64,000 nt of DNA, from positions 54,589-118,588 of the forward strand of contig JAFARE010000018.1 in NCBI GenBank assembly GCA_019245575.1, read 5' to 3'. Under the pieces are notes generated by a model. It was not told the DNA's origin. It ran no database searches and saw nothing but the letters and a program-made list of their open reading frames with translations. Below are positions 16,279-24,654 of this stretch, piece after piece. The translations under genes were made by a program, and so were the position numbers. Each line of letters opens with the position of its first letter. Position 1 is the first letter of the stretch. This DNA comes from Candidatus Dormiibacterota bacterium. GTDB taxonomy: Bacteria > Chloroflexota > Dormibacteria > Aeolococcales > Aeolococcaceae.

Positions 16279-17172
16279 ATGCCGCGCTCGCGGCCGCGCG
16301 ACGGTTCGCAGCGCCGCCGGCCTCACCTCGACCCTGTCGCCGCTCGGCACCTGATCCTTCCCGTCGACACGGAGGCGGGCGGTGGCGCGGCGCGCGCGCG
16401 GTTCGAGGCGGCAGTCGAGCCCGGCCTGCACGCCGGAGCGCCACCGGCTGATGTCGCAACCCTCGACGCACTGGCCACGGCGGCGGTGCTGCGCATGGGC
16501 GAGGTCCCGTACGGCAGCAACGCGGTCTTCCTCCTCCAGCTCGACGCTCCGGATCCACAGAAGGAGGGCGAGGCGCTGCGCGCGGTGTACAAGCCCGCAC
16601 GGGGTGAACGCCCGCTCTGGGACTTCCCCCAGCGCACGCTGTACCTGCGCGAGGTCGCCGCGTATCTCGTCGACGCCGCGCTGGGCCTCGGCCATGTGCC
16701 GCCAACCGCGTTGCGCGACGGGCCGGTCGGACCAGGGTCGGTGCAGCTGTTCGTGCACGGCGCGCGCCGGCAGCCGTCGGCTGATGAGCAGCATGCACTC
16801 GAGATGCAGCTGCGCGACGTGGCGATGCTCGACGTGGTGGTCAACAATGCCGATCGCAAGCGGTCGCATCTGATGGTGACGCAGGCCATGCGCATCGCCG
16901 CCATCGACAATGCGCTCACGTTTCTCCCCTATCCGCGCCAGCGGACCGCGCTCATCTCGCTCGGTGGAAGCCGCCTGCCCCGGCAAACGCGCGAACGCCT
17001 GCGCTCGCTCGCGTCGGACGAGGACCGTCTGACCGCATTGCTCGACCGCCTCCGCCGCCTGCTGGCAACGCACGAGGTCGACGCGTTCGAGCACCGACTG
17101 CGCGAGCTTGCCGCCGACCCCGTCTACCCGGTGCTGGACGACTGGGACGGGCGCCCGTTCGAGTGGTGGTGA
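16279..17172 (+). CDS. SCO1664 family protein (PI3/PI4-kinase-like fold)
   Basis: A 297-residue protein with the family signature YGSNAVFLLQL (about 75-85), AVYKPARGERPLWDFP, LYLREVAAYLVDAALGLGHVPPT and the putative catalytic segment VNNADRKRSHLM. The family is widespread in Actinobacteria, has a remote kinase-like fold and no established reaction. The gene overlaps the next, a membrane-protein gene, by four bases (GTGA). The last residues are DDWDGRPFEWW. Confidence 0.85.
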   Translation: MPRSRPRDGSQRRRPHLDPVAARHLILPVDTEAGGGAARARFEAAVEPGLHAGAPPADVATLDALATAAVLRMGEVPYGSNAVFLLQLDAPDPQKEGEALRAVYKPARGERPLWDFPQRTLYLREVAAYLVDAALGLGHVPPTALRDGPVGPGSVQLFVHGARRQPSADEQHALEMQLRDVAMLDVVVNNADRKRSHLMVTQAMRIAAIDNALTFLPYPRQRTALISLGGSRLPRQTRERLRSLASDEDRLTALLDRLRRLLATHEVDAFEHRLRELAADPVYPVLDDWDGRPFEWW

Positions 17173-17621
17173 GCGAGCCGGAGCGGCCCACGCTCACACC
17201 GCTCTGGGCACTCTGGGAACCACCGGAGCCCAACCGCTGGCTGTGCGTGCCGCTGGTGGCGGCTGTGGTGCTGCTCGCGGTCTCCATGCGGCTTCCCTGG
17301 CATCACCACGTCATTCCCGGCGCCGGCTACACGATCATCTACGGCATCGACGGCGCGAGCTGGCTGCTCGTGACCGCCGGGCTCGCGTGCGGTTTCGCGC
17401 TGCGCTTGTTCCGCGAGCCGCCGGGTGGGTACGTGCGCGCATTGCTCGCTCTGCTCGCCTTCCTCACCGTGCTCGGCTTCTACGCCGACTACGTCGACAC
17501 GCAGACGCGCGCCTCGCAGCTCTACGTCGACGCGTACTTCGGTCCCGGTTTCTACGTCGCGCTCGCCGGGGTGGCTGTGCTCGTCCTGGCGGCGGTGCTC
17601 GCCTGGGTGCTGCGCGACTGA
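17169..17621 (+). CDS. Four-span membrane protein coupled to SCO1664 gene
   Basis: About 150 residues. Three GTG codons in a row (17163, 17166, 17169) are possible starts; 17169 gives the usual four-base overlap with the upstream stop. There are hydrophobic segments at about 28-46, 62-80, 88-106 and 124-145, separated by a HHH motif in the first loop. No family was recognised. The overlap suggests joint expression, and perhaps joint function, with the SCO1664 protein. Confidence 0.65.
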   Translation: MSEPERPTLTPLWALWEPPEPNRWLCVPLVAAVVLLAVSMRLPWHHHVIPGAGYTIIYGIDGASWLLVTAGLACGFALRLFREPPGGYVRALLALLAFLTVLGFYADYVDTQTRASQLYVDAYFGPGFYVALAGVAVLVLAAVLAWVLRD

Positions 17622-17629
17622 GCAGCGGG

Positions 17630-19003
17630 ATGGCCACCCCAACTCCGGTCACGAAGTACGCGCGCAACGGCGAGCTGCACCTGGCCTACCAGGTGCTCGG
17701 CGAGGGACCGCCGGACCTGCTCGTGGTGCCGTCCGGCCCCGGCTCGCACATCGACCACCAGTGGGAGGAGCCGTCGGCGGCGCGGAGCCTGCGCCGGCTC
17801 GCCTCGTTCAGCCGCCTGATCATCTACGACAACCGCGGCGTCGGCCTGTCGGATCCCGTGACCACGGGACAGGTGCCGACGACCAACGACGAGGTGGATG
17901 ACATCCGCGCCGTGCTGGACGCCGCCGGCTCGGAGCGAGCCGTGCTCATGGGCATGTACGCCGGCGGCGCGGCCAGCATCGTGTTCGCGGCCACATATCC
18001 GGAGCGGGTGCAGGGCCTGGTGCTGATGAGCTCGTACGCGCGCCTGCGTAAAGCGGCCGACTACCCCATCGGTGTCGACGACGCGGTGGTGGAGCAGGTT
18101 GCGCACCTCGTGCTGGGCAGCTGGGGCACGGGCGCGTCACTCGACGTTGTGAACCCGTCTGTGGCGGGCAGCGCATCGTTCAGGCGCTGGTACGCGCAGA
18201 TGGAGAGGCTGGCCGCGAGTCCGGGCGCTGCCGCCGCCATGGCGCGCCAGTGGTTCGACGTCGACGTGCGCGACGTGCTGCCCACGGTGCACACGCCGGC
18301 GCTCGTTGTCGCGCACGACGAGCAGCCGCTCTTCGGCGTGGAGCACACGCGGTACCTCGCGGCGCATCTGCCCGACTCGCGTTATCTGGAGCTGCCCGGA
18401 CGCAACCTGCACTTCTTCGTCGACGAGGCGGAGATGGCCGCCGCCATCGGGGCGGTGGAGGAATTCGTCACGGGCATGCCCCACGTGCCCGACCCCGACA
18501 GGTTTCTGGGCACGGTGCTGTTCGTCGACATGTCCTCGTCCACGGAGCTGGCGGGCCGTCTCGGCGACAGACGGTTTCGCGAGCTGCTCGCAGAGTTCCA
18601 CCAGATGTTCGGCCGTCAGCTGGAGCGGTACCACGGCCGCCTGGTCGACACGGCCGGTGACGGTGCGCTGGCGCTGTTCGACAGCCCGGCTCGCGCCATC
18701 GCGTGCGCGCTCGCAATGCGCGACGCCGTGCGCGCGCTCGACGTGCAGATCCACGCCGGGCTGCACACCGGGGAGATGGAGCGCGAGCACGGCGGCGATG
18801 TCCGCGGCATCGCCGTGCACATCGGCGCACGCGTCCTGGCCCTCGCCGGCGCCGGCGAGATCCTCGTGTCGCGCACCATCCGCGACCTCATCGCGGGGTC
18901 GTCAGTGCGCCTGGAGAGCCGGGGCGTGCACGAGCTGAAGGGCGTGCCAGAGCCATGGGAGGTGTTCGCCGTCCAGGGTCGAGCGGATCAGACCATCACA
19001 TAG
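17630..19003 (+). CDS. Alpha/beta hydrolase-class III nucleotide cyclase fusion (Rv1900c-like)
   Basis: A 457-residue fusion. Residues 1-285 are an alpha/beta hydrolase; residues 293-450 are a class III cyclase domain. The same architecture is known in Mycobacterium tuberculosis Rv1900c. Both metal-binding aspartates are present (D300 in LFVDMSSST and D344 in AGDGAL). The usual adenine-specifying lysine before GDG is replaced by D340. In the hydrolase half the nucleophile elbow reads GMYAG, with Tyr110 where Ser is expected, so hydrolysis is doubtful. ATG 17630 is chosen by homology. It converges with, and overlaps by 16 bp, the SDR gene. Confidence 0.88.
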   Translation: MATPTPVTKYARNGELHLAYQVLGEGPPDLLVVPSGPGSHIDHQWEEPSAARSLRRLASFSRLIIYDNRGVGLSDPVTTGQVPTTNDEVDDIRAVLDAAGSERAVLMGMYAGGAASIVFAATYPERVQGLVLMSSYARLRKAADYPIGVDDAVVEQVAHLVLGSWGTGASLDVVNPSVAGSASFRRWYAQMERLAASPGAAAAMARQWFDVDVRDVLPTVHTPALVVAHDEQPLFGVEHTRYLAAHLPDSRYLELPGRNLHFFVDEAEMAAAIGAVEEFVTGMPHVPDPDRFLGTVLFVDMSSSTELAGRLGDRRFRELLAEFHQMFGRQLERYHGRLVDTAGDGALALFDSPARAIACALAMRDAVRALDVQIHAGLHTGEMEREHGGDVRGIAVHIGARVLALAGAGEILVSRTIRDLIAGSSVRLESRGVHELKGVPEPWEVFAVQGRADQTIT

Positions 19004-19770
19004 CCGCCGTCAACAGACAGCGTCTGGCCCGTTATGTATGAGGCGCGATCCGACGCGAGGAACAGCACAGCATCGGCGACGTCCTGCGCGGTTCCGGATC
19101 TCCGCAGCGGATACGCGCGCACCGCCTTGGCCAGGGCCTCGCCGCTTGCGAGCACGCCGGCCAACTCCCCGCTCCACATCGACTCGCGTCCGGTCGCCTC
19201 GGGTTGCGGCGGCACGAGGCCGGGGCACACGACGTTGAGCCTGATGCCGTGCCGGCCGACCTCGCGAGCGATCGCCTTTGACATGGCGATGACCGCGGCC
19301 TTGGCGCCGGAGTACACCGCCTCGCGGTATTCGCCGATGCGGCCCGCGTCGGAGCCGATGGAGACGATGCTCCCGTGTGCGCGCTCGATCATCGACGGCA
19401 GCACCGCACGCGTGCAGTTCACGAAACCCCAGAGCGTCACGTCCACCTCGCGCTCCCACTCATCTCGCGGCTTCTCCAGGAAGAGGCGGTCCATCACCCA
19501 GCCGGCGCAGTTGACAAGCACGTCGATGCGGCCTGCACCCTCGAGCACGGCTCGCGTCATCCCCTCCACCGACGCGGGATCAGTGACGTCGCAGCCGATG
19601 CAGCGCACGCGTTCCGGCGAGAGCTCCGCCACGCGGCGCGCCTGCGCCTCATCCCGGTCCGCGATCCAGACGTTGGCGGACTCCCCCGCGAACGCGAGGG
19701 CGATGCCGCGGCCGATGTTGGACGCGCCGCCGGTGACGACGACCGTCAGCCCCGCGAGCCCGAGGTCCAA
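18988..19770 (-). CDS. SDR-family NAD(P)-dependent oxidoreductase
   Basis: A 260-residue classical short-chain dehydrogenase. The cofactor-binding motif TGGASNIGRG is at about 13-22, NCAG near 88, the catalytic Ser in SIVSIGSDAG and YxxxK as YSGAKAA. The C-terminal block ITGQTLSVDGGY is typical. The start is TTG 19770: no ATG or GTG fits homology, and it leaves 14 nt after the VOC stop. Substrate unknown; relatives act on 3-oxoacyl or hydroxyacyl groups. Confidence 0.87.
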   Translation of the reverse strand: MDLGLAGLTVVVTGGASNIGRGIALAFAGESANVWIADRDEAQARRVAELSPERVRCIGCDVTDPASVEGMTRAVLEGAGRIDVLVNCAGWVMDRLFLEKPRDEWEREVDVTLWGFVNCTRAVLPSMIERAHGSIVSIGSDAGRIGEYREAVYSGAKAAVIAMSKAIAREVGRHGIRLNVVCPGLVPPQPEATGRESMWSGELAGVLASGEALAKAVRAYPLRRSGTAQDVADAVLFLASDRASYITGQTLSVDGGYVMV

Positions 19771-19784
19771 CCGAACGCGAGCCG

Positions 19785-20156
19785 CTACTGCGGACGGGAC
19801 GTCTGCTGCACCGCCCAGCTGTTGCCGTCCGGATCGCTGAAGTACAGGAAGCGGCCCCAGGGCTGGTTGTCGACCTCGCCGACATCGAGGCCACGGCCCA
19901 GCAGCTCCTGCCGCGCCGCGTCTGCGTCGGCGACGACGATCTGCATCCCCTTCACGGACCCTGGCGGCGCATCGGTCAATCCCTCGCCGAACGCGATCGA
20001 GCACGCGGATCCAGGAGGCGTCAGCTGCACGAAGCGCAGCTGCTCGTTGACGCGCTGATCGTAGTCAGCGTGAAAGCCGATCTTGTCGACGTAGAACGCC
20101 TTCGCGCGGTCCACATCGGAAACGGGGAGGATCACCAGCTCGAGCTTCCAGTCCAT
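19785..20156 (-). CDS. VOC-family (glyoxalase/bleomycin-resistance fold) protein
   Basis: A 123-residue vicinal-oxygen-chelate protein. The two beta-alpha-beta-beta-beta halves are visible: ILPVSDVDRAKAFYVDKIGF near the start and GRFLYFSDPDGNSWAVQQ near the end. ATG 20156 is preferred because AGGAG lies five bases before it; a GTG six bases upstream is less suitable. It precedes the SDR gene in the same direction. The substrate is unknown. Confidence 0.85.
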   Translation of the reverse strand: MDWKLELVILPVSDVDRAKAFYVDKIGFHADYDQRVNEQLRFVQLTPPGSACSIAFGEGLTDAPPGSVKGMQIVVADADAARQELLGRGLDVGEVDNQPWGRFLYFSDPDGNSWAVQQTSRPQ

Positions 20157-20218
20157 GTGCACTCCTGCTGAATCAACGCTGTCGGGCAGACCCTAGCTCA
20201 GGCGAGCGGCCACACGGC

Positions 20219-20266
20219 TTGACCTCTGTGGTACGAACGTTCAGAATATCGAGAATATTCAGAACG
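20219..20266 (+). promoter_or_regulatory. Promoter with overlapping operator for the GbsR operon
   Basis: TTGACC (20219-20224), a 17-nt spacer and CAGAAT (20242-20247). A 29-bp dyad-rich stretch at 20238-20266 overlaps the -10: the outer CGTTC/GAACG arms enclose the palindrome GAATATTC and a repeated TTCAGAA. It is AT-rich compared with its surroundings. The GbsR/MarR-like regulator encoded in the operon is the likely ligand. Confidence 0.5.
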
Positions 20267-20294
20267 ACGCTCGGCAGCATGGGAGGTGAGTCCG

Positions 20295-20795
20295 ATGACC
20301 GTCCGCTGGAGGCGCGAGGCGCCGCAACGCATTCGTGAGCACGACACCCTCGACCGGGTCGACTACGCGGACACGTTCGCCGGGCTGGCGTCCGCACCCC
20401 TCGCACTCACGCCCGCCGCATGGGCGCAGGCCCTAGGCCCTTCAGCACCATGGCGGATGCGGTTGATCGTGCGCGCCGCTCACCTCGTGCAACGCCGCGT
20501 GCTGGGTCTGCGTCTCGACCCGCGGCACGCGGCAAACCACGTGTTGGGCTGGAGGCTCGCGGACGCCGGCGACCACTGGTTCCGCATGGAGGCCGCGGGC
20601 TGGCTGGGCCAAGCGCACCTCGTCTTTCACATGGACGGCGATGAGGTCTGCATCGGAACGCTGCTTCGCTACGATCACCGGATGGCGGCGATCGTCTGGG
20701 CGCCGGTGTCCCTGCTCCATCGCCAGGTTGGACTGGCGCTGCTGCGATACCTCATCACAGCGCCCGCGGTCACGGCAGGCCCGAGAGCAGCGTAG
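20295..20795 (+). CDS. DUF2867-like hypothetical protein
   Basis: About 166 residues. ATG 20295 has GGGAGG 8 nt upstream; GTG 20286 overlaps that site and is less likely. The order of features (DYADTFAGL, a Pro-Trp region, LGWRLADAGDHWFRMEAAGW, HLVFHMDGDEVCIGTLLRYD, MAAIVWAPVSLLHRQVGLALLR) resembles DUF2867. It is the first gene of a four-gene run with a GbsR-type regulator and two methyltransferases. Function unknown. Confidence 0.6.
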   Translation: MTVRWRREAPQRIREHDTLDRVDYADTFAGLASAPLALTPAAWAQALGPSAPWRMRLIVRAAHLVQRRVLGLRLDPRHAANHVLGWRLADAGDHWFRMEAAGWLGQAHLVFHMDGDEVCIGTLLRYDHRMAAIVWAPVSLLHRQVGLALLRYLITAPAVTAGPRAA

Positions 20796-20798
20796 CCT
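20793..20798 (+). promoter_or_regulatory. -10-like element before the GbsR gene
   Basis: TAGCCT, eight bases before the GTG start at 20807, with no Shine-Dalgarno. It could provide an internal leaderless promoter within the operon. Confidence 0.35.
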
Positions 20799-20806
20799 CA
20801 CCCGGC

Positions 20807-21364
20807 GTGGACCGCGTCACCGGCATCTTCGTCGACGGCATGGGAGCCGCCGCGGCAACGTCGGGCATCCTGACGCAGCTGCAGGGGCGCATCTTCGGCC
20901 TCCTCTATCTGCACGACCGGGCGCTCTCGCTGGATGAGATCACGGATGAGCTGCAGCAGAGCAAGAGCAACGTGTCGGTGCAGATCCGGGGGCTGCTCGA
21001 CTGGCAGCTGGTCAGGCAGCTGCGCGTCGCCGGATCGCGCCGCGACCACTACGAGGCGGCCACGGACTTCTGGCGGGTGATGCAGGCGATCGTCGAACGC
21101 CGCTTTCGCTGGAATCTCCGCCAGGTGCTCGCCACCGCCGACGAGACAGAGCGCGCCCTGACCTCGCTGCCCGGCATGGCGGAGCGCAGCATGGTTGCAA
21201 CCCGCCTGGACGCACTGCGCTCCTACTTCCTCGCGGTAGACGCGCTCCTCGGCGCGCTGACGCAGGGCGAGCCGATGACGTCGCTGCGAATGCACGAGGT
21301 TGCGCAACACGTCACACCGACTCGCGCATCAAAGCGCACGCGCCCTCACAGCGCCGGCCGATGA
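20807..21364 (+). CDS. GbsR/MarR-type transcriptional regulator
   Basis: A 185-residue protein with a winged helix at about 18-75: RIFGLLYLHDRALSLDEITD, ELQQSKSNVSVQIRGLLDWQ and the wing LRVAGSRRDHYEA. The C-terminal half is helical, as in the GbsR family of dimeric repressors. It starts at GTG 20807, and its stop overlaps the next ATG (ATGA). The dyad at 20238-20266 is a candidate binding site. Confidence 0.82.
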   Translation: MDRVTGIFVDGMGAAAATSGILTQLQGRIFGLLYLHDRALSLDEITDELQQSKSNVSVQIRGLLDWQLVRQLRVAGSRRDHYEAATDFWRVMQAIVERRFRWNLRQVLATADETERALTSLPGMAERSMVATRLDALRSYFLAVDALLGALTQGEPMTSLRMHEVAQHVTPTRASKRTRPHSAGR

Positions 21365-22011
21365 CGGCGCGACGAAACGACACCGACCGGCCGGTCTTCG
21401 CGCGCATCTGGATGGCCGCTGGACCGCGGCTCGACCGCGAAGGGTTCGTCGAGTGGCGGCGCCGTTTGCTGCACGGCCTGTCCGGGCGGGTGCTCGAGAT
21501 CGGCGCCGGTCATGGGCTCAACTTCTCGCACTACGGCGCGGATGTCACCGAGGTGGTGGCCGTCGAACCCGAGCGCCATCTGCGCCGGATGGCGGAGGCA
21601 GCAGCGGACTCCGCGCCCGTGCCGGTGACGGTGCGCGCCGGTTCGGCGGAGGACGTCCCGTGCGCGGCCGGCTCGATGGACGCCGCCGTCTGCTCCCTCG
21701 TCCTCTGCTCTGTTCGAGACCAGCGCGCCGCGCTGCTGGAGATCCACCGCGTGCTCAAACCCGGAGGCGAGCTGCGCTTTCTCGAACACGTGCGCGCCGG
21801 CAACCCCGCGGGCGCGCTCGTGCAGCGCGCGCTCGACGCGACCATCTGGCCGCTGCTGGTGGGCGGTTGCCACACCAGCCGTGCCACGACGGACGCGATC
21901 GCAGCTGGTGGCTTCGAGGTCGCATCCGCGACGCACTTCCGCTTTCCCACGACGGCAGTGCCCCTGCCGACATCACCCCACGTGCTGGGCGCTGCACGGC
22001 GCGTCACGTAG
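21361..22011 (+). CDS. Class I SAM-dependent methyltransferase
   Basis: A 216-residue protein. The SAM-binding glycine motif VLEIGAGHGLNF is at about 42-53, with an acidic ribose-binding region at VVAVEPE and the motif II/III pattern AVCSLVLCSVRD ... VLKPGGELRFLEHVR. The family resembles UbiE/Mettl7-like enzymes. It starts inside the GbsR stop codon overlap. Substrate unknown. Confidence 0.88.
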   Translation: MTARRNDTDRPVFARIWMAAGPRLDREGFVEWRRRLLHGLSGRVLEIGAGHGLNFSHYGADVTEVVAVEPERHLRRMAEAAADSAPVPVTVRAGSAEDVPCAAGSMDAAVCSLVLCSVRDQRAALLEIHRVLKPGGELRFLEHVRAGNPAGALVQRALDATIWPLLVGGCHTSRATTDAIAAGGFEVASATHFRFPTTAVPLPTSPHVLGAARRVT

Positions 22012-22020
22012 GGCTGGATC

Positions 22021-22677
22021 ATGCCGACGAACCGTGAGTCGACAGCCGCGGGCTACGACGCCACGGCGGAAGCGTATGCGGCGCGGTATGCCGGCGAGCT
22101 CGACCACAAGCCGCTGGACCGCGCGCTGCTGCGCGCGTTTGCCCACGAGGCCGGGGCCACCAGCGATCCGTCGACGCTGATGGTGGCGGACGTCGGATGC
22201 GGCCCGGGGCACATCGCTCGGTTTCTCAGCCGGCAGGGGCTCCCCGTGTGCTGCGTGGACCTCTCGCCCGCCATGTGCGCCATCGCACGCAGGCTGAACC
22301 CGGGCGCGCACGTCCATCAGGCGTCGATGGACGCCATTCCAGTTCCGGACGCGGCATGGTCGGGCATCGTCGCCTTCTATGCGCTCTGCCACGTGGCCGG
22401 TTCAGAGCTGCCGGTGGTGCTGCGTGAGTTCGCTCGTGTGCTCCGCCCGGAGGGCATGGTCCTCGTCGCGTTCCACGCCGGTGACGAGGTGCGCCATGCC
22501 GACGAGCTGCTGGGTGTGCCGGTGGACCTCGACTTTCACTTCCACACCACGTCAAAGGTGGCCGAGCTGCTCGATGACGCAGGATTCGAGGTCACGGCCG
22601 TCATGGAGCGCGTCGCGTATCAACCCTGGGAGGTCGCCACACGGCGCGCGTACATCCAGGCGCGCAAGCGTGAATGA
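22021..22677 (+). CDS. Class I SAM-dependent methyltransferase
   Basis: A 218-residue protein with motif I VADVGCGPGHIARFL (about 57-71), VDLSP as the acidic ribose site and the later motif VLRPEGMVLVAFH. It begins GYDATAEAYAARYAGELDHK, a common opening of this family. It lies nine bases after the preceding methyltransferase and is the last gene of the GbsR operon; it then meets the minus-strand aminotransferase-fold gene. Confidence 0.88.
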   Translation: MPTNRESTAAGYDATAEAYAARYAGELDHKPLDRALLRAFAHEAGATSDPSTLMVADVGCGPGHIARFLSRQGLPVCCVDLSPAMCAIARRLNPGAHVHQASMDAIPVPDAAWSGIVAFYALCHVAGSELPVVLREFARVLRPEGMVLVAFHAGDEVRHADELLGVPVDLDFHFHTTSKVAELLDDAGFEVTAVMERVAYQPWEVATRRAYIQARKRE

Positions 22678-22689
22678 ACGGGATCACTC

Positions 22690-23838
22690 TCAGCTCAAGG
22701 CTCGTCGCACGCGATCTCCCAGCAACGCGAGCCGTTCGCAGGGCTCATTGCTGAACACGAAGCGCACATGGCGTTCCGCGACCGCCCCTCCCCAGCCGCG
22801 CATCGGCGTGGCCGCGACCTTCTGCTGGAGAAGCCGGTTGGAGGCGTCCGCGCAGTCGAAGCCCATCGCGGCAACGTCGAGCAGCAGCGACCACGCGCCG
22901 TGCCCCGTGACCGCCGGCAGACCCGCCAGCTGCTTCATCGTCTCATCGCGCCGCCGCTGAAACTCCTGGTTGGCGGCCAGCATGTGATCGTCGGGCAGCT
23001 GCAGCGCGACCCGCGCGCCCACCTGCCCGAAGCTGCTGGCGGTGAGCCCGTTGTAGATGTGCACGCGCGACACGTCGTTGACGAGGTCGCCGGGTGCAAC
23101 GACCCAGCCGATGCGCCAAGCGATCATCCGCTGCTCGAGGGTCACGGAGCCGACCGTCACGGTGCGGCCTCGCATGCCGTCGAGCGCCGCGGGATGGATG
23201 ACCTGCCTCCCATCGAACAGCACGGACTCGAAGCCACCCCAGTACAGCAGACGCAGGTCGTGCTCAACGCACAGCGCAGCGATGACGTCCCATTCGTCCC
23301 GGGTCGCCACCCAGCCGGTGGGAAAGGATGCGTTGTTGACGAAGACCGCGCGCGTTCGGTCGTTCACCGCGGTGGCGAGCGCGTCGAGGTCGAGTCGCCA
23401 CGCGCCGTCGATCACCTGCAGCGGCACGAGCACCGGCTTCGCGCCGGTGAGCCGCACGCGATTGATCATTCCCGCGTAGGTGGGGTCCGTGACGATGACC
23501 TCGTCGCCAGGGTCGGTGATACAGAAGAGCGCGTCGAGCATCGCATCGCCCTCCCCGCACGTGATCACAACCTCGCGCGGACCGTCGTAGGCCGGAGCGC
23601 CGCGTCTCGCCATGTAGGCGGCGACCGCGGCCTTCAGGTCGTCGCGCCCGGTGAAGGGCAGCCAGCTGTTGGTCTCATCCTCGCCGACCGCGGCGCGCGT
23701 CGCCTCGACGGCCTCCCGTGGCGGCGGGATGTCGGTGTCGAGATTCTCGAGCCGCAGCACATCAGGGTCGTCGCCGGCGGCAGCCGCGACGCGGTCGATG
23801 CTGAATCCCGGGATTGCCGCAAGCCTTCCGACACTCAT
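22690..23838 (-). CDS. Aminotransferase class I/II-fold protein lacking PLP-binding residues
   Basis: A 382-residue protein that aligns in length and landmarks with fold-type I aminotransferases (DPTYAGM, NNASFPTGW, the GMRGRTVTVGS region, WRIGW). The usual active-site residues are replaced. The Schiff-base lysine position, seven residues before WRIG, is Leu234. The pyridine-contacting Asp region reads YWGGFE (Trp200). The NPTG asparagine is Phe172. The frame is intact with no stop codons. ATG 23838 has GGAGG 8 nt upstream. It is probably a pseudoenzyme, or an enzyme that does not use PLP conventionally. Confidence 0.85.
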   Translation of the reverse strand: MSVGRLAAIPGFSIDRVAAAAGDDPDVLRLENLDTDIPPPREAVEATRAAVGEDETNSWLPFTGRDDLKAAVAAYMARRGAPAYDGPREVVITCGEGDAMLDALFCITDPGDEVIVTDPTYAGMINRVRLTGAKPVLVPLQVIDGAWRLDLDALATAVNDRTRAVFVNNASFPTGWVATRDEWDVIAALCVEHDLRLLYWGGFESVLFDGRQVIHPAALDGMRGRTVTVGSVTLEQRMIAWRIGWVVAPGDLVNDVSRVHIYNGLTASSFGQVGARVALQLPDDHMLAANQEFQRRRDETMKQLAGLPAVTGHGAWSLLLDVAAMGFDCADASNRLLQQKVAATPMRGWGGAVAERHVRFVFSNEPCERLALLGDRVRRALS

Positions 23839-23874
23839 GTGCTCCACCTCCGATCACGCCCAACACGCGACTCT

Positions 23875-23880
23875 TACACT
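23875..23880 (+). promoter_or_regulatory. -10 element before SDR gene
   Basis: TACACT, nine bases upstream of the SDR ATG at 23890, with no ribosome-binding site. Another case of the leaderless pattern. Confidence 0.45.
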
Positions 23881-23889
23881 GCTCGGCCG

Positions 23890-24654
23890 ATGCAGGTGGA
23901 TCCCCTCTTCGGCCTCGAGGACCGGGTGGCCATCGTCACCGGCGCCACGTCCGGCCTGGGCGAGCGCTTTGCGCGCGTCCTGCACGAGCGCGGCGTGCGC
24001 GTTGTCGTCGCCGTCCGGCGGGAGGAGCGGCTGGCCTCGCTCGTGCGCGAGCTTGGAACCCGATCACTTGCCGTGCCGACGGATGTGACGTCGGAAGCGG
24101 CCGTGGCAGGCATGGTGCGGACGGCGGTCGACCACTTCGGCCGTCTCGACATCATGGTCAACAACGCGGGCGCCTCGGATGGCGGGCCGGCGGAGACGCA
24201 GGACCTGCGGTCGTTCGAGGACCTGCTGCGGGTGAACCTCGGCGCCGTCTTCGTGGGATGCAGAGAGGCAGCGCACGTAATGCTGCAGCAGCAGTCAGGC
24301 AGCATCATCAACATCGCCTCGGTCGCAGGCGTGGTGTCGCTCTCCGAGCGTCACCGCATGGCCGGCTACACGACGTCGAAAACAGGCGTCGTGGGACTGA
24401 CCCGCGAGCTCGGCACGCAATGGGCGGCCAGGGGCGTCCGTGTGAACGCGATCGCGCCGGGCTGGTTCCCCAGCGAGATGACCGGAGGCCTGCGGAACCC
24501 GGACCATGTGCAGTGGATCGAGGAACGGACGCCGATGCATCGGCCAGCACGCGTGCACGAGCTTGACGGTGCGCTTCTCTTCCTGGCCAGCGACGCGTCG
24601 TCCTATATGGTGGGTCAGGTCATCGTCGTCGACGGTGGCTGGACCGCATGGTGA
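23890..24654 (+). CDS. SDR-family oxidoreductase
   Basis: A 254-residue short-chain dehydrogenase. The cofactor motif TGATSGLGERFA is at about 18-29, NNAG near 95, the catalytic Ser in IINIASVAG and YTTSK as the Tyr-Lys pair. It ends with MVGQVIVVDGGWTAW. The reading frame is open far upstream, but that part is antisense to the aminotransferase-fold gene. ATG 23890 matches homology. It overlaps the MFS gene by seven bases. Confidence 0.88.
   Translation: MQVDPLFGLEDRVAIVTGATSGLGERFARVLHERGVRVVVAVRREERLASLVRELGTRSLAVPTDVTSEAAVAGMVRTAVDHFGRLDIMVNNAGASDGGPAETQDLRSFEDLLRVNLGAVFVGCREAAHVMLQQQSGSIINIASVAGVVSLSERHRMAGYTTSKTGVVGLTRELGTQWAARGVRVNAIAPGWFPSEMTGGLRNPDHVQWIEERTPMHRPARVHELDGALLFLASDASSYMVGQVIVVDGGWTAW

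Noticed and set aside
22768..23889. N-terminal extension of the SDR frame
   Set aside because: It is antisense to the aminotransferase-fold gene and shows no homology; the true start is 23890.
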